The notes beneath the pieces were generated by a model, which searched no databases, was not told where the DNA came from, and worked only from the letters and a program-made list of their open reading frames with translations. Below are positions 8,492 to 17,398 of a stretch of 64,000 bases of DNA, piece by piece. Source of the DNA: Lysobacter capsici (GTDB lineage Bacteria > Pseudomonadota > Gammaproteobacteria > Xanthomonadales > Xanthomonadaceae); the NCBI RefSeq assembly GCF_018732085.1, contig NZ_CP076103.1, positions 3,038,001-3,102,000 of the forward strand, read 5' to 3'. Position 1 is the first letter of the stretch. Each line of letters opens with the position of its first letter. The translations under genes and the position numbers were made by a program.

Positions 8492-9525
8492 AGTTTCCGT
8501 CGCATGTTTGCCTATTGTCGTTGGCGCTGCTTTTCGCAGGATGCCAACCCGGTGACAAGGAATCATCCACAGTGTCGGTTACCCATAACGTGCGCACTCA
8601 CTGCGCGGGTCGGTTTCTCATCAATCTTCCCGAAACCTTCAAGCAGCGGCATTTGCCGGTGGCCGACGCCAGTGACGTTACTTTCTACTTTGGCAAGGAT
8701 GAGAATTTCAAAACTGTCGATGTCGCGGTAATTTCCGATAAGGCGAGCTCCGCGACCTTCGCCGGCATGGTGCGGCAACGCGCCACGGCTTTGTCGGTGA
8801 AGACGAACTACGAATCGAATTCCTCGATGCTCGTTGCCGAGCAGCCGTGGTCGCAGGGGCAAATACTGCTTCGTTATTACGCAAGTCCTGACATCACCGA
8901 TTCTCACGTGCATGAATTGCACGTGCTGATTGGGACGGCGCACCTAATCTTGCGGACCAAATCGTTCGGCGACACGTTCGAGCAGGCCGAGGAGCGATTA
9001 AAGACGTTGGTGGCTCAGGTCCGAACCGTCTCGGAGCCTTCGCGAGCCGGGCCGGGTTTCTGTCTCGGGCCTGTAGTGATTGCGGCCGAGAGCGACTTCG
9101 AAGAATCTGAAATCAATTTCGACGGTTCCGACGAGGGCGGCGGCCCGATCAGATTTGAGATTGCTACAAGTACATTTCTACAGCCGGCCGATGAACCTTC
9201 GCTCATTGCACGAGGCGAAGCCAATCTGAAAGGGTTGGGTGCTGAACCGACCACGCTGAAGAAAGGGAAAGTGCAGCTCGCAGGCGGGGCGGGGGAACAG
9301 TGGCTGGGCCGGTTCGATGAGGATGGTTCCAGACAGCATGGGTTCTATGCGGAAACCGATGGAAAAGCTGTTTCCAAGCTGCATCCGAAAGTGTCTGTCA
9401 AGCTGTTCACCGGAGGGCAGTCGGGAAACGCTGAGAAGCTTGGTTCGAAGCTCGATGACGAGGCGGCCATCCAGTTGTGGGACAGCATCATCGTATCGAT
9501 GAAGCCGCGCCCGGGAGCGGGTTGA
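8488..9525 (+). CDS. Tli4-like lipoprotein immunity protein
   Basis: This 345-residue lipoprotein has a lipobox LLFAGC at about residues 14-19. The domain after it opens HCAGRFLINLPETF, the usual start of the Tli4 immunity family, and a second related half begins near FCLGPVVIAAESDF, giving the two-domain layout of that family. The protein should sit in the periplasm and block the lipase encoded upstream. Translation starts at GTG 8488 and overlaps the effector stop by four bases (GTGA), which suggests coupled synthesis. The base composition is less GC-rich than in vgrG, in line with exchange of effector-immunity pairs. Confidence 0.78.
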   Translation: MKFPSHVCLLSLALLFAGCQPGDKESSTVSVTHNVRTHCAGRFLINLPETFKQRHLPVADASDVTFYFGKDENFKTVDVAVISDKASSATFAGMVRQRATALSVKTNYESNSSMLVAEQPWSQGQILLRYYASPDITDSHVHELHVLIGTAHLILRTKSFGDTFEQAEERLKTLVAQVRTVSEPSRAGPGFCLGPVVIAAESDFEESEINFDGSDEGGGPIRFEIATSTFLQPADEPSLIARGEANLKGLGAEPTTLKKGKVQLAGGAGEQWLGRFDEDGSRQHGFYAETDGKAVSKLHPKVSVKLFTGGQSGNAEKLGSKLDDEAAIQLWDSIIVSMKPRPGAG

Positions 9526-10013
9526 TTGAAGGACTGCGGCCAGGTCAGAGGCGTACGCGTTTTCCGGGACCTATCGCGATAGCCGACAAGGATCGCAAAG
9601 GTACGCACATACGCTCATGCGCGTCGGCTACTGTCTTGACACACTGACTGGGGCGGGTTTGCTTGCTTCGTGATTAGGCGCAACGCCGCGCCGATCATCG
9701 CGATCATCGGGTTGCCCGGCCGCCCCTCGAAGCTGCTGCCCAATCGGGTACGCGCCAGCGGTTGGTTTGGGCAATGCATCCGATTCGCAGTGAAACTCGC
9801 CTTGCGGCCGATGATAGTTGCACCAATCGTCGATGAAGCTGGCGCCAAGCAGCATGCCGCCAGTGTGACGCGATAGTGGTACTCACGCAGATGCGGTTCA
9901 CCCGCGCTGTCGGATCGAAAGGGCCTAGTCGAGCCGGGCCGTGACGCAGGCTTTTTTCAAAGGCATCTGCTAGCGCCAGGTTCCATTACTGCGTTCATCT
10001 CATGCGCAAGCGG
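9526..10013. other. Intergenic stretch between convergent module 1 and module 2 ends
   Basis: No gene can be supported. A minus-strand frame at about 9628-9876 contains the protein-like string GGMLLGASFIDDWCNYHR, but it has no start signal or known motif and ends within 85 residues. It may be a relic of a lost gene. The two flanking genes converge here. Confidence 0.4.
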
Positions 10014-10568
10014 CTAACCGGCCATATTGTTCTTGATGAGTTTTATCTTCCCCGACACTCTCGCGAACGTATATATGTATGTGGATTCACTGGCCCCGAA
10101 TTCCTTGTCCACGATGGTTCTGGTGCTGACTACGAGATTGGTCAGGCAGGCGTTATTGGGTGTCGCCCGAATGCTGTATCGATATTCGGTGCTCCCCGTC
10201 GAAAATTTCCTTTCAGGAAATTCTTTGGGAGCAGAGCTTTTAGCAGATGTTTTCGAAAGGTATTCTTTCAAATGCGCCAGAAAAGGCTTGCTTGGGAACA
10301 ACAGGCGCTCGGCTTCTTTCGGCTTGCTCAGGAGATCGTTGCCTTTAAGGGCTGAGCCACTGTTTACGTCGAGATAGTCGCCGCTTTCAATGAGCAGGGC
10401 AGCAAGGTTCAAGTCGCGATCTTTACGGCCGTTATACAGCGCATCCCGAATGGAAGCTTCAGGGCGAGAGCCGATGGGAAGGCATGCCTCATCTGCGCTA
10501 GCGAGTGGCGAAAGGCTTAATAAAAAACCAAGCGCGGCGAGTGCGATAGATTTAGCGAGTATTTTCAT
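10014..10568 (-). CDS. Periplasmic protein, probable immunity partner of the CHAP effector
   Basis: This 184-residue protein has a clear signal peptide (MKILAKSIALAALGFLLSLSPLASA). The mature part carries two cysteines (EACLPIG near the start and NNACLTNLVV) and ends with ASESTYIYTFARVSGKIKLIKNN. I do not recognise the family. Its start lies 17 bases inside the end of the effector gene, the usual tight arrangement of effector-immunity pairs, and periplasmic export fits a peptidoglycan-targeting toxin. The gene is strikingly AT-rich for this genome; by hand count the 60 bases from 10201 hold about 23 G or C. It was probably acquired together with the effector's toxin domain. Confidence 0.72.
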   Translation of the reverse strand: MKILAKSIALAALGFLLSLSPLASADEACLPIGSRPEASIRDALYNGRKDRDLNLAALLIESGDYLDVNSGSALKGNDLLSKPKEAERLLFPSKPFLAHLKEYLSKTSAKSSAPKEFPERKFSTGSTEYRYSIRATPNNACLTNLVVSTRTIVDKEFGASESTYIYTFARVSGKIKLIKNNMAG

Positions 10569-13245
10569 AATTCATCTCTGCCCCTGAGCTGTCTAGAATG
10601 GGGAGGTCTTCATCTGCGGTGGGCACTTGATAGCTTTTCGGCTTTAAGTACTGCAACACCATGCTTTCTGGTGCACTGGTGACATTCAGGTAGCGTCCAT
10701 CGCCCTGATTTCCGCCAAGAGCCATAATTCTTCCTGTTTTATCTTTGCCAATGACGAAAGCCACATGGCTGAAGGAAAAGACGGCGATCGCGCCCACAAA
10801 AGGTTTGCCTTTCCCTTCTCCATTGACCTCGCCCTCGGCCCATTTATCGGCTTTCCAGTTAAAGGCGCGCGCGGTGTATGGGTCTGAATTTTTATAGCCG
10901 GCCTGTTCCATGCACCAATTGACGAAGGAGGCGCACCATGACGTATCGTGGCCTAAGCCCGCGGCGTTGGTTGTGTTGTGATACACCCGGATTGCGGAAG
11001 CCAATGGTTCGGAAGCTTCATGGATCCCTTTGTATTTTTCGTGCTCTTGCCACGCTATTTTCAGCCATGGCGGCATGGTTTCGTGGTGGGAGAAATTGGC
11101 AATCAGCCCGATCGGATGGAAATGGGTCGGCGTGGTCGTGCTGGGGAACCCGTTCTTGCCCTTGAGCTGGTCCCACCAGTTCAGCTTTTCGATCCGCTTT
11201 TTTTCCTGCGTCCAGTCTTCCTTGCGGTTGTCTGGGATGTCGCTGTCGATGGCGTCCCACTTGGCCATCGGGCCGGCCCATTCGCTTTCGTAACTCGTGA
11301 TCAGGCGCGAGATGGCCTGCGCCAACCACGGCTGACGCAGCGCCCGGCGCAGTTCTTCAGGAGACAGCTTGGCGTCTTTGGTCTCCAGGTTGTCGATCAC
11401 GCCGTAGAGTTTTTGGAAGATCACGCCGCCGTCGGCCTGCGCCGCCTGCGACTGCAGTTTCGCCTTGTCCGCCTCGGTGGTCGCGGCCTGCTGGACTCGC
11501 AGGTTGGCGTAGAAGCTGGCCGGCGTGGTGGTGTCGGTCTGCAAGATCTCGAACCCGGGCCAGTCCCATGGCGTGCATAGGGTGACCTTGGCGTGGTCCT
11601 TCTCGCGCGCCCAGCCGGTTTGGCTGCTGCCGTCCTGTGTGCCGACATCGATCTGCCACCAGCGCGTGCCGTCGGCTTCGGCCGCCATCTTCTTCAGCGT
11701 GGCGATCGGCGCCACGCGCAAATAGCCCGCCTCGGCGCCAGCGGCCGCCGCCGCGTCCAGCGGGAATTTGCTCCAGGCCTGCATTTCGCGATTGATGACG
11801 AACCGATTGCCGCCCAGCAAGGACTTCTGCACCCAGATCGGGGTACCGGCCGGGACCAGCACTTCGCGTCGGCCGTAGGCTTTCTTGGCCGCCTTGCCCA
11901 GGGCGTTGTAGTCCGCCGGGGTAATGGCGTCGGCATCGGTGGCGCCGACCATGCGCGACAGCACGCTGCCGTTGTCGTAGGCGTTGGTCTTGTCGTCGTA
12001 GCCCTTGAGCGTGTCCTTGCCGACGATTTCCAGGTTGCCTTTGCGTACCTGCATCCACTCGCCGCTGGCCTTCGAGTCGGTGGTCGCCACCACGCCTTCG
12101 GTGGCGGCGATCCGCAGATCCGGTTCGCCGGGCATGGCCAGTTTGGCGCCTGCGTCGACTTTCAACAGGATCTTGTCCTTGGCGTCGAGTTCCTTGGCGC
12201 GGGCCTTGCTCTTCTCGATGAAGGCCTTGATGTCGTCGCCGGTAAACAGGTCGACCTGCGCCAGTGGGCGCTCGGTGCAGCTCGATCCCAGCGGGCTCAT
12301 GTCGACGTAGCGCTGATACTGACCCAGGTAGCCGATCAACTCGCCGGCGGTGACCTTCACCGGTTTGTCGAGGACCACGACGCTGTCCTTGGACTTGGGT
12401 TCGGCGGCCGCCGGATCGAGTTCGTCGACATAGGCCCAGCCCAGCGGCGCATCGGCGGCGGCGGCGTTTTTCGGATCAGCGTGAATCGTGCCGCCATCGA
12501 CGCTGGCGATCTTGCGCCACTTGCCGTCGCCGGCTTCGAGCGTCAACTTCGTGCCCGGCGCGGCCCAGCCGATCTGCGCGGTCTTGCCGCCGTTGCCCTG
12601 GCGGATCTTCAGGCCTTTGCCGGCGTCCTTGACCGTGTCGGGATACGGATTGGCATCGACCGCCTTGGTCGCCACTTCGTATCGGCTCTTGTCGCCGCCC
12701 CAATAGGCCGGACGCTTGATTTTCTTGTCGGTCTCGTAGGAGGCCCAGTCCGATAAGTGCATGTACAGGCTGTACAGCGTCAGCCGCGGCTCTTCGGTTT
12801 TGGCCGCAGCCGCGGTACCGCTGGTGGGTGGAGTCGTCGTTGCGCCGGTCGCGGCTTTCTTCGGTGCGGGCGGCAGCGCCAGGGCGTGCTTGACCAGCAC
12901 GAAGCCGGTCGAGTACTTGGCTGCGCCGCAGCTGGCGTAGGGCACGTCGGGATACTTGGCGTCGATGCGGTAGGCGATCACCTCGCCGTCGGCCACGCAA
13001 CGCACGCCGGTAGCCTGTGCCAGCACCGCGCCGGTTTCCTTGCCGAAGTGGACTCCGCCGTGCCACTGCCCGTTGGCGCCGATCGGATAGAAACCGTCCT
13101 GCGCTTTGGACAGGGCGTCGAAATACTCCTGCGGATCGACGATCTCTACGGTTTTGGGCTTGTCCGGGGTGCTGTTGTCCGTCTTTTGAAACGGATACGC
13201 GAACTTCTTCAACGCCGCAGGCGTCTTGGGGGTCTCGTCAGCCAT
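10552..13245 (-). CDS. Large T6SS effector: degenerate M23-like domain, SH3-like region, C-terminal CHAP amidase
   Basis: This protein has 897 residues. Residues about 45-330 resemble an M23 (LytM) fold: GQWHGGVHFGKETG, VRCVADGEVIAYRI, LYSLYMHLSDW and GELIGYLGQY. The zinc pattern is altered: the first motif is H-x3-H instead of H-x3-D, and the expected HxH near RPLAQVDLFTGDD is missing. An SH3-like segment (GLKIRQGNGGKTAQIGWAAPGTKLTL) lies inside it. Residues about 730-880 are a CHAP/TIGR02594-type cysteine amidase: DTSWCASFVNWCMEQAGY with Cys771, AIAVFSFSHVAFVIG with His827, then GGNQGDG. There is no signal peptide. It probably cleaves peptidoglycan after delivery by the VgrG encoded 23 bases upstream. 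AAGGA precedes ATG 13245. The 3' part is less GC-rich. Confidence 0.82.
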   Translation of the reverse strand: MADETPKTPAALKKFAYPFQKTDNSTPDKPKTVEIVDPQEYFDALSKAQDGFYPIGANGQWHGGVHFGKETGAVLAQATGVRCVADGEVIAYRIDAKYPDVPYASCGAAKYSTGFVLVKHALALPPAPKKAATGATTTPPTSGTAAAAKTEEPRLTLYSLYMHLSDWASYETDKKIKRPAYWGGDKSRYEVATKAVDANPYPDTVKDAGKGLKIRQGNGGKTAQIGWAAPGTKLTLEAGDGKWRKIASVDGGTIHADPKNAAAADAPLGWAYVDELDPAAAEPKSKDSVVVLDKPVKVTAGELIGYLGQYQRYVDMSPLGSSCTERPLAQVDLFTGDDIKAFIEKSKARAKELDAKDKILLKVDAGAKLAMPGEPDLRIAATEGVVATTDSKASGEWMQVRKGNLEIVGKDTLKGYDDKTNAYDNGSVLSRMVGATDADAITPADYNALGKAAKKAYGRREVLVPAGTPIWVQKSLLGGNRFVINREMQAWSKFPLDAAAAAGAEAGYLRVAPIATLKKMAAEADGTRWWQIDVGTQDGSSQTGWAREKDHAKVTLCTPWDWPGFEILQTDTTTPASFYANLRVQQAATTEADKAKLQSQAAQADGGVIFQKLYGVIDNLETKDAKLSPEELRRALRQPWLAQAISRLITSYESEWAGPMAKWDAIDSDIPDNRKEDWTQEKKRIEKLNWWDQLKGKNGFPSTTTPTHFHPIGLIANFSHHETMPPWLKIAWQEHEKYKGIHEASEPLASAIRVYHNTTNAAGLGHDTSWCASFVNWCMEQAGYKNSDPYTARAFNWKADKWAEGEVNGEGKGKPFVGAIAVFSFSHVAFVIGKDKTGRIMALGGNQGDGRYLNVTSAPESMVLQYLKPKSYQVPTADEDLPILDSSGAEMNYENTR

Positions 13246-13268
13246 TCAAAGGCATCCTTGTCGTATGG

Positions 13269-16200
13269 TCAGCCGGAGAAGTCCAGCATGCGGTCGGGTT
13301 CGAGACGGACCAGTCCGTCGGGCAGGGACAGGTTCAGATCGCCACCGTTTCCGCCCTTGAACGGATGCATCCCCGCCTTGACCGTGAAATTCCCCGGGCA
13401 TTCGAAGGTGATGTTCCCGCCTTCGAGGGTGACCTGGCTCTGGCCGGCCTGAAGCACGATCTTCTGCTTGGCCAGCACGTCGATGCGCTCGTCGGTCGCG
13501 GTGACGGTGACGGACTGGTCGGCCAGCAGTTCGAGCGTGCCGACGTGGGCTTGCACGCTGAGCGGGCCTTGCGCGGCGATCGCGCGGACCGGGCCTTGTT
13601 GCGCGAACAACGCGCTGTGCGCGCCGCTGACGGCGGCGAAGGTGTGGCCGGCGGCGAAGTGGGCGTCGTCCTGCACGGTGATGTGGCTGTGGCCGCCGGC
13701 GTAGGCCAGGGCGCTGGCCGGGGTGACGGCGCCGATGCTGTCGGGCGATTCGGCGACCAGCATCGGGCCGGCGAAGCGTTCGACCGGGGCGCCGCCGTGG
13801 CGGCTGTTGGCGCCGGGTTTGCTGGCCGGTTGACCGGCGACGTCGCCGTCGTACTTGCCGCGTTGCTCGGCATCGACGGCGGTGATGAAGTCGGTCTGCT
13901 GCTTGTTGCCTTGCAATGCCGGCACCTGGTTCTGGCTGGCGGCATCGTTGAGCGCCTGCGCGGTTTTCTGCGCGCCCTTGAGCTGGCTCACCGCTTCGGT
14001 GATGTCGAACTGGGTCGAGCGGGCCTCGCTGCGCGCGGTGCTCGACAGCAGCACGCCCTGGGCGGCGTGCAGGTTGCCCCAGCCGAGCGTGGCCAAGTCG
14101 AAGCCTTGTCCGCTCAGCGCGCCGCGTTGGCCGTCGTTGTGCTGGATCAGATAGCCCAGTTCCAGCCGGCTGTCGGCCAGGGTGGTGTGCAGGCGCTGGC
14201 GCAGTTGCCCGAGGGCGTCGTCGATCACCCATTGCTGGCGGCCGCTGCCGTCGAGCGATTGGGTGTGCAGGCCGCTCAGGGTGCCGATGTGGTTGGCCGG
14301 CGATTCCTGGCCGGCGGTGAACGGCGGGGCGACTTCGCCGTTGAACAACTGGCCGGTGATCAGCGGCTGGTCGATATCGGCGTGCAGGAACTCGACCAGC
14401 ACCTCGGCGCCGATGCGCGGCAGTGCGTGGCTGCCCCAGTTCGGGCCGGCCAGCCATTCGGCGACGCGCACCCAGGTGCCGGAGGTTTCGTTGCCCGGCG
14501 CATGGCCGTCGGGATAGGCGCTGGAACCGGCCTCGCTGGCGCCGCCGTAGGTCGGCGCCAGGCCGCGCTGCCAGGCGAACTGGATGCGCACCTGATGATC
14601 GCGGGTGACGGTATTGGCCGCGCTGGGCAGGCCGACCACGCGCGCGGTCTGCGCGCCCGGAGCGATCGGCTTGGGCCGCACCAGCGGCACGATCGCGGTG
14701 CCGAGCGGAACGGCCAGGAAGCGATTGCGGTAACTGCCGCGTTCCAGCCCGGAGGCGTCGAGGATCGCGCTGGCGTTGGAGGTGAGGTTGTTGGCGGCCA
14801 GATGCTCGACCCGCAGCGGCACGAACGCCTGACCGGACAGGTCGGCGTGCTGGCTCAAGGTGAACGCGCGTCCGGCGTCGACACCGCGGCCGCTGCCGGC
14901 GCCGGCATGCAGGCGTTGCGGCAGGCGCAGCGCATCCAGGCGTAATTCGGCGGTTTTCTGCGCCTGATCGCGCTCGGCGTAACGGCCGCTGCGCGGCACG
15001 CTGTAGACCTCGCGCTGCGGCAGGTTGGGCCCGGCCGCGTCGCCGATGGCGCTGGCCGAAATCGCTTCGACCTGCTCGGCCTGCCAGCTCGCGGTGCCGA
15101 CCGCGTCGGGCGTGCTCTGGCGCAGTTCGCTGAAATGGCCGATCGCGTCTTCGCTCTCGGTGCTGGAGGTGCGATGGAAACGCAGCGTGTCGGGCGATGC
15201 GCTGGGCACTTCGGCCTGACGGTCGAAGATCACCAGGGTGTGGCCGGCGGCGCCGTCGCGTTGTCCCGGCTCCGAAGCCGCTGCGTCGCCTTCGCTGTCG
15301 TCCTGGGCGTGGTCGAAACGCCAGGCCAGCCCGGCATCGGCGAGCAGGCGGGTGACAAAGTCGTAGTCGGTCTCGCGGTATTGGGTGGTGATCGCCGGCT
15401 TCGGCAAGGCCTGGGTGACGTCGAAGCGCCACGCCGCCTGCGGGTAATCGGCGAACACGCGTTCGAGCACTTGCAGCACGTCGCTGTCCTGGAAGATCAG
15501 TGCGTTGCGGCGCAGCTTGAGCAGCACCAGCCACGGCTCCAGGGTCAGCCGGTAGCGCGAGTACCCGCCGTCGCTGCCGAGCGGCGCGGCCTGGCTGCAC
15601 AGCCCGCGCCAGTGGCGGTAGGAACCGTCCGCGCGTTGCAGGCGCAGGTCCACCGGTTCGCCGATCAGCGCGGCGGTTTCGAGAAACGCCGAGGTCGAAA
15701 TGCAATCGATCTCGAAGCGGTAACTGTCGCAGACCGCTTCCTGGCCCTGGAAGCGTTCGACCAGGAACGCACCGGGCAGGGCGGTTTCGATTTCGACCAA
15801 GTGCTGGCCGCCCTTGAACGAGGAGCCGACGCTGCGCGCGAGCTGCTGCGGCATGCGCGCGAACGCATCGGCCTGGCGCGCGATCGGCGCGGGCATGGCG
15901 TCGTAGCGTTCGGCATTGGCCGCGATCGCATTGTTCATTGCCGGCGCCGCTGCGCTGGCGAGCGCGTCCTTGCCGGCGCCGATGCCCGGGTCGGCCATCT
16001 CGGCGAACGAGGTCGGCACCCCGATCGCCTGCAATGCCTCCGGCGCGAGTTGCTTGGCGACGTCCTGGTGGCTCGCGCCGCGCTGCAGCGATTGCAACAC
16101 CATCGCCGCGACCGGCGCGGCGGCGGCGAGCTTGCCGAGCAGGCCTTCGGTCTGGATCGCCGAGGCGGCGACCTCGACGGTCGGCATGTCGCGAGTGATC

Positions 16201-16385
16201 TCCGGCAACGCAGTGCGCGCCATCGCGATCAGTTCATCCGACAGCGCGGTGGTATCGCCGCCGCTGCGCGCCATCGTGATCAGTTCGTCGGCCAGGGCCG
16301 AGGTCTGCGCGAACTGGGCGAGCTCGGGCGCGGCCGCCGATGCGACGGTGCCGCCCAGGGCGAAGGGACTGTAGGGATCAGTCAT
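13269..16385 (-). CDS. vgrG: VgrG spike protein with N-terminal extension (module 2)
   Basis: This 1038-residue protein has a VgrG body starting near residue 195 (GGQHLVEIETALPGAFLVERFQGQEAV). It continues with GGYSRYRLTLEPWLVLLKLRRNALIFQD and YRETDYDFVTRLLADAGLAW, then VRIQFAWQ, WVRVAEWLAGPNWGSHALPRIGAEVLVEFLHADIDQPLITG, and a DUF2345-type region ending GGNITFECPGNFTV. Residues 1-190 are an unusual alanine-rich helical extension that most VgrGs lack, with a near repeat (ALADELITMAR then ALSDELIAMAR). No enzymatic domain is added at the C-terminus. It lies downstream of tssL on the same strand and 23 bases upstream of its likely cargo gene, which it should carry on the spike. Confidence 0.92.
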   Translation of the reverse strand: MTDPYSPFALGGTVASAAAPELAQFAQTSALADELITMARSGGDTTALSDELIAMARTALPEITRDMPTVEVAASAIQTEGLLGKLAAAAPVAAMVLQSLQRGASHQDVAKQLAPEALQAIGVPTSFAEMADPGIGAGKDALASAAAPAMNNAIAANAERYDAMPAPIARQADAFARMPQQLARSVGSSFKGGQHLVEIETALPGAFLVERFQGQEAVCDSYRFEIDCISTSAFLETAALIGEPVDLRLQRADGSYRHWRGLCSQAAPLGSDGGYSRYRLTLEPWLVLLKLRRNALIFQDSDVLQVLERVFADYPQAAWRFDVTQALPKPAITTQYRETDYDFVTRLLADAGLAWRFDHAQDDSEGDAAASEPGQRDGAAGHTLVIFDRQAEVPSASPDTLRFHRTSSTESEDAIGHFSELRQSTPDAVGTASWQAEQVEAISASAIGDAAGPNLPQREVYSVPRSGRYAERDQAQKTAELRLDALRLPQRLHAGAGSGRGVDAGRAFTLSQHADLSGQAFVPLRVEHLAANNLTSNASAILDASGLERGSYRNRFLAVPLGTAIVPLVRPKPIAPGAQTARVVGLPSAANTVTRDHQVRIQFAWQRGLAPTYGGASEAGSSAYPDGHAPGNETSGTWVRVAEWLAGPNWGSHALPRIGAEVLVEFLHADIDQPLITGQLFNGEVAPPFTAGQESPANHIGTLSGLHTQSLDGSGRQQWVIDDALGQLRQRLHTTLADSRLELGYLIQHNDGQRGALSGQGFDLATLGWGNLHAAQGVLLSSTARSEARSTQFDITEAVSQLKGAQKTAQALNDAASQNQVPALQGNKQQTDFITAVDAEQRGKYDGDVAGQPASKPGANSRHGGAPVERFAGPMLVAESPDSIGAVTPASALAYAGGHSHITVQDDAHFAAGHTFAAVSGAHSALFAQQGPVRAIAAQGPLSVQAHVGTLELLADQSVTVTATDERIDVLAKQKIVLQAGQSQVTLEGGNITFECPGNFTVKAGMHPFKGGNGGDLNLSLPDGLVRLEPDRMLDFSG

Positions 16386-16532
16386 GGCGCACGACTCCCG
16401 GCGCGGCGTCGCCGCCGTCCATCAAGCGGTGTCGAAGACGCGCGGCCCGGACCCAGGCAGCCGCGATCGAGGTTGCCGCGATCGACCGTGCTGCGATGGA
16501 AGGCGCAACGGCGGGGGCCGCGCGGAACATGC

Positions 16533-16555
16533 GGGCCCGGCCCGAAGGCCGGCCC
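16533..16555 (-). terminator. GC-rich UUCG-type hairpin between tssL and vgrG
   Basis: On the minus strand CCGGCC-TTCG-GGCCGG forms a perfect six-pair stem with a UUCG tetraloop and extends with a one-base bulge. There is no T tract after it. It lies between the tssL stop and the vgrG start and may act as an attenuator or as a 3' end stabiliser for the tssJKL message. Confidence 0.4.
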
Positions 16556-16612
16556 TGCGAGCGTGTGCGTTCGATTTTGGGGATATCCATATCCGTGTCA
16601 CCAGGTTGTTCG

Positions 16613-17398
16613 TCAGGGCAAGGTGATCGTCAGTTGCGCTGTGTCGGCCGGCATCTGCACCACGTTGTTGTATTGCGCCAGTTGCCGGTTGGTCTGGCGC
16701 GCGGCGAGCGTGCTGAAGGTCAGGAACGCCAGCACCGCGCCGACGCCGACGATCGCCACCGGCGCCCAGATCGGCGTGATCTTGCGCAAGGCGTGCTGGA
16801 TGCGGTCGGGCGGCGCCCAGTGCGGCGCGAAAGGAGCGCGCTTGCCCTTGAGATAGGCGATCTCGTCGCCCAGGCGCGCGGTGAGGTAGCCGAGCTTCTC
16901 CGGCCCTTCCAGGCGGTATTTGCCTTCGAAGCCGAGCAGCAGGCAGTAGTAGTAGACCTCCAGCGACGGCAGCCGCGGCGCGCCTTGCGAGCGCAACTGT
17001 TCGAGCCGATCGAAGAAGTGCTCGCCAGCGAGGTGTTCGCCGAACAGGCGCAGCTGCAGCGGATTGCGTTCCCATTCTTCGCGCAGTTCCGACGGCTGCG
17101 ACAGCATCGCTTCGTCGAGCGCGGCGCAGAACGCGTACTTGGCCGCGTACACGTCTTCCGAACCGATGCCGAGCTTGACCGCGCCGCGCTCGGTGGTGTC
17201 GAGAAAGCGCCGGATCGATTCGACGAACGGAGTTTCCGAACTCGGCAACTGCCCGCGCTTGAGCAGCATCAGCAGGTAGAAACCGTCGGACATCAGATCG
17301 AGCAGGCTGCGCGCCGGCGCGCCCGCGGCCGGCGGCGCGGCCAGGTTCGGGCTCAGCGAGGGCATGCCCTGCGGGATGGGGGGCTGGGGATAATTCAT
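16613..17398 (-). CDS. tssL: TssL, T6SS inner-membrane complex protein (DotU/IcmH family)
   Basis: This 261-residue protein has the DotU cytoplasmic domain: KYAFCAALDEAMLSQPS, WERNPLQLRLFGEHLAGEHFFDRL and LEVYYYCLLLGFEGKYR are its family landmarks. A single C-terminal transmembrane helix lies at about 225-248 (IWAPVAIVGVGAVLAFLTFSTL), followed by a short periplasmic tail. There is no peptidoglycan-binding OmpA domain, so this is the short form; the OmpA-like protein at the window start could supply that function. TssL joins TssM and TssJ to form the membrane complex. Its ATG overlaps the tssK stop by four bases (ATGA). Confidence 0.94.
   Translation of the reverse strand: MNYPQPPIPQGMPSLSPNLAAPPAAGAPARSLLDLMSDGFYLLMLLKRGQLPSSETPFVESIRRFLDTTERGAVKLGIGSEDVYAAKYAFCAALDEAMLSQPSELREEWERNPLQLRLFGEHLAGEHFFDRLEQLRSQGAPRLPSLEVYYYCLLLGFEGKYRLEGPEKLGYLTARLGDEIAYLKGKRAPFAPHWAPPDRIQHALRKITPIWAPVAIVGVGAVLAFLTFSTLAARQTNRQLAQYNNVVQMPADTAQLTITLP

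Noticed and set aside
9628..9855. Minus-strand frame with GGMLLGASFIDDWCNYHR, considered as a transposase or integrase scrap
   Set aside because: The resemblance to integrase NYHRP strings is too short, and no inverted repeats or DDE motif are nearby.
16378..16590. 70-codon minus-strand frame upstream of the second vgrG
   Set aside because: No ribosome binding site, biased Ala/Arg content, and it is crossed by the UUCG hairpin; kept only as untranslated leader.
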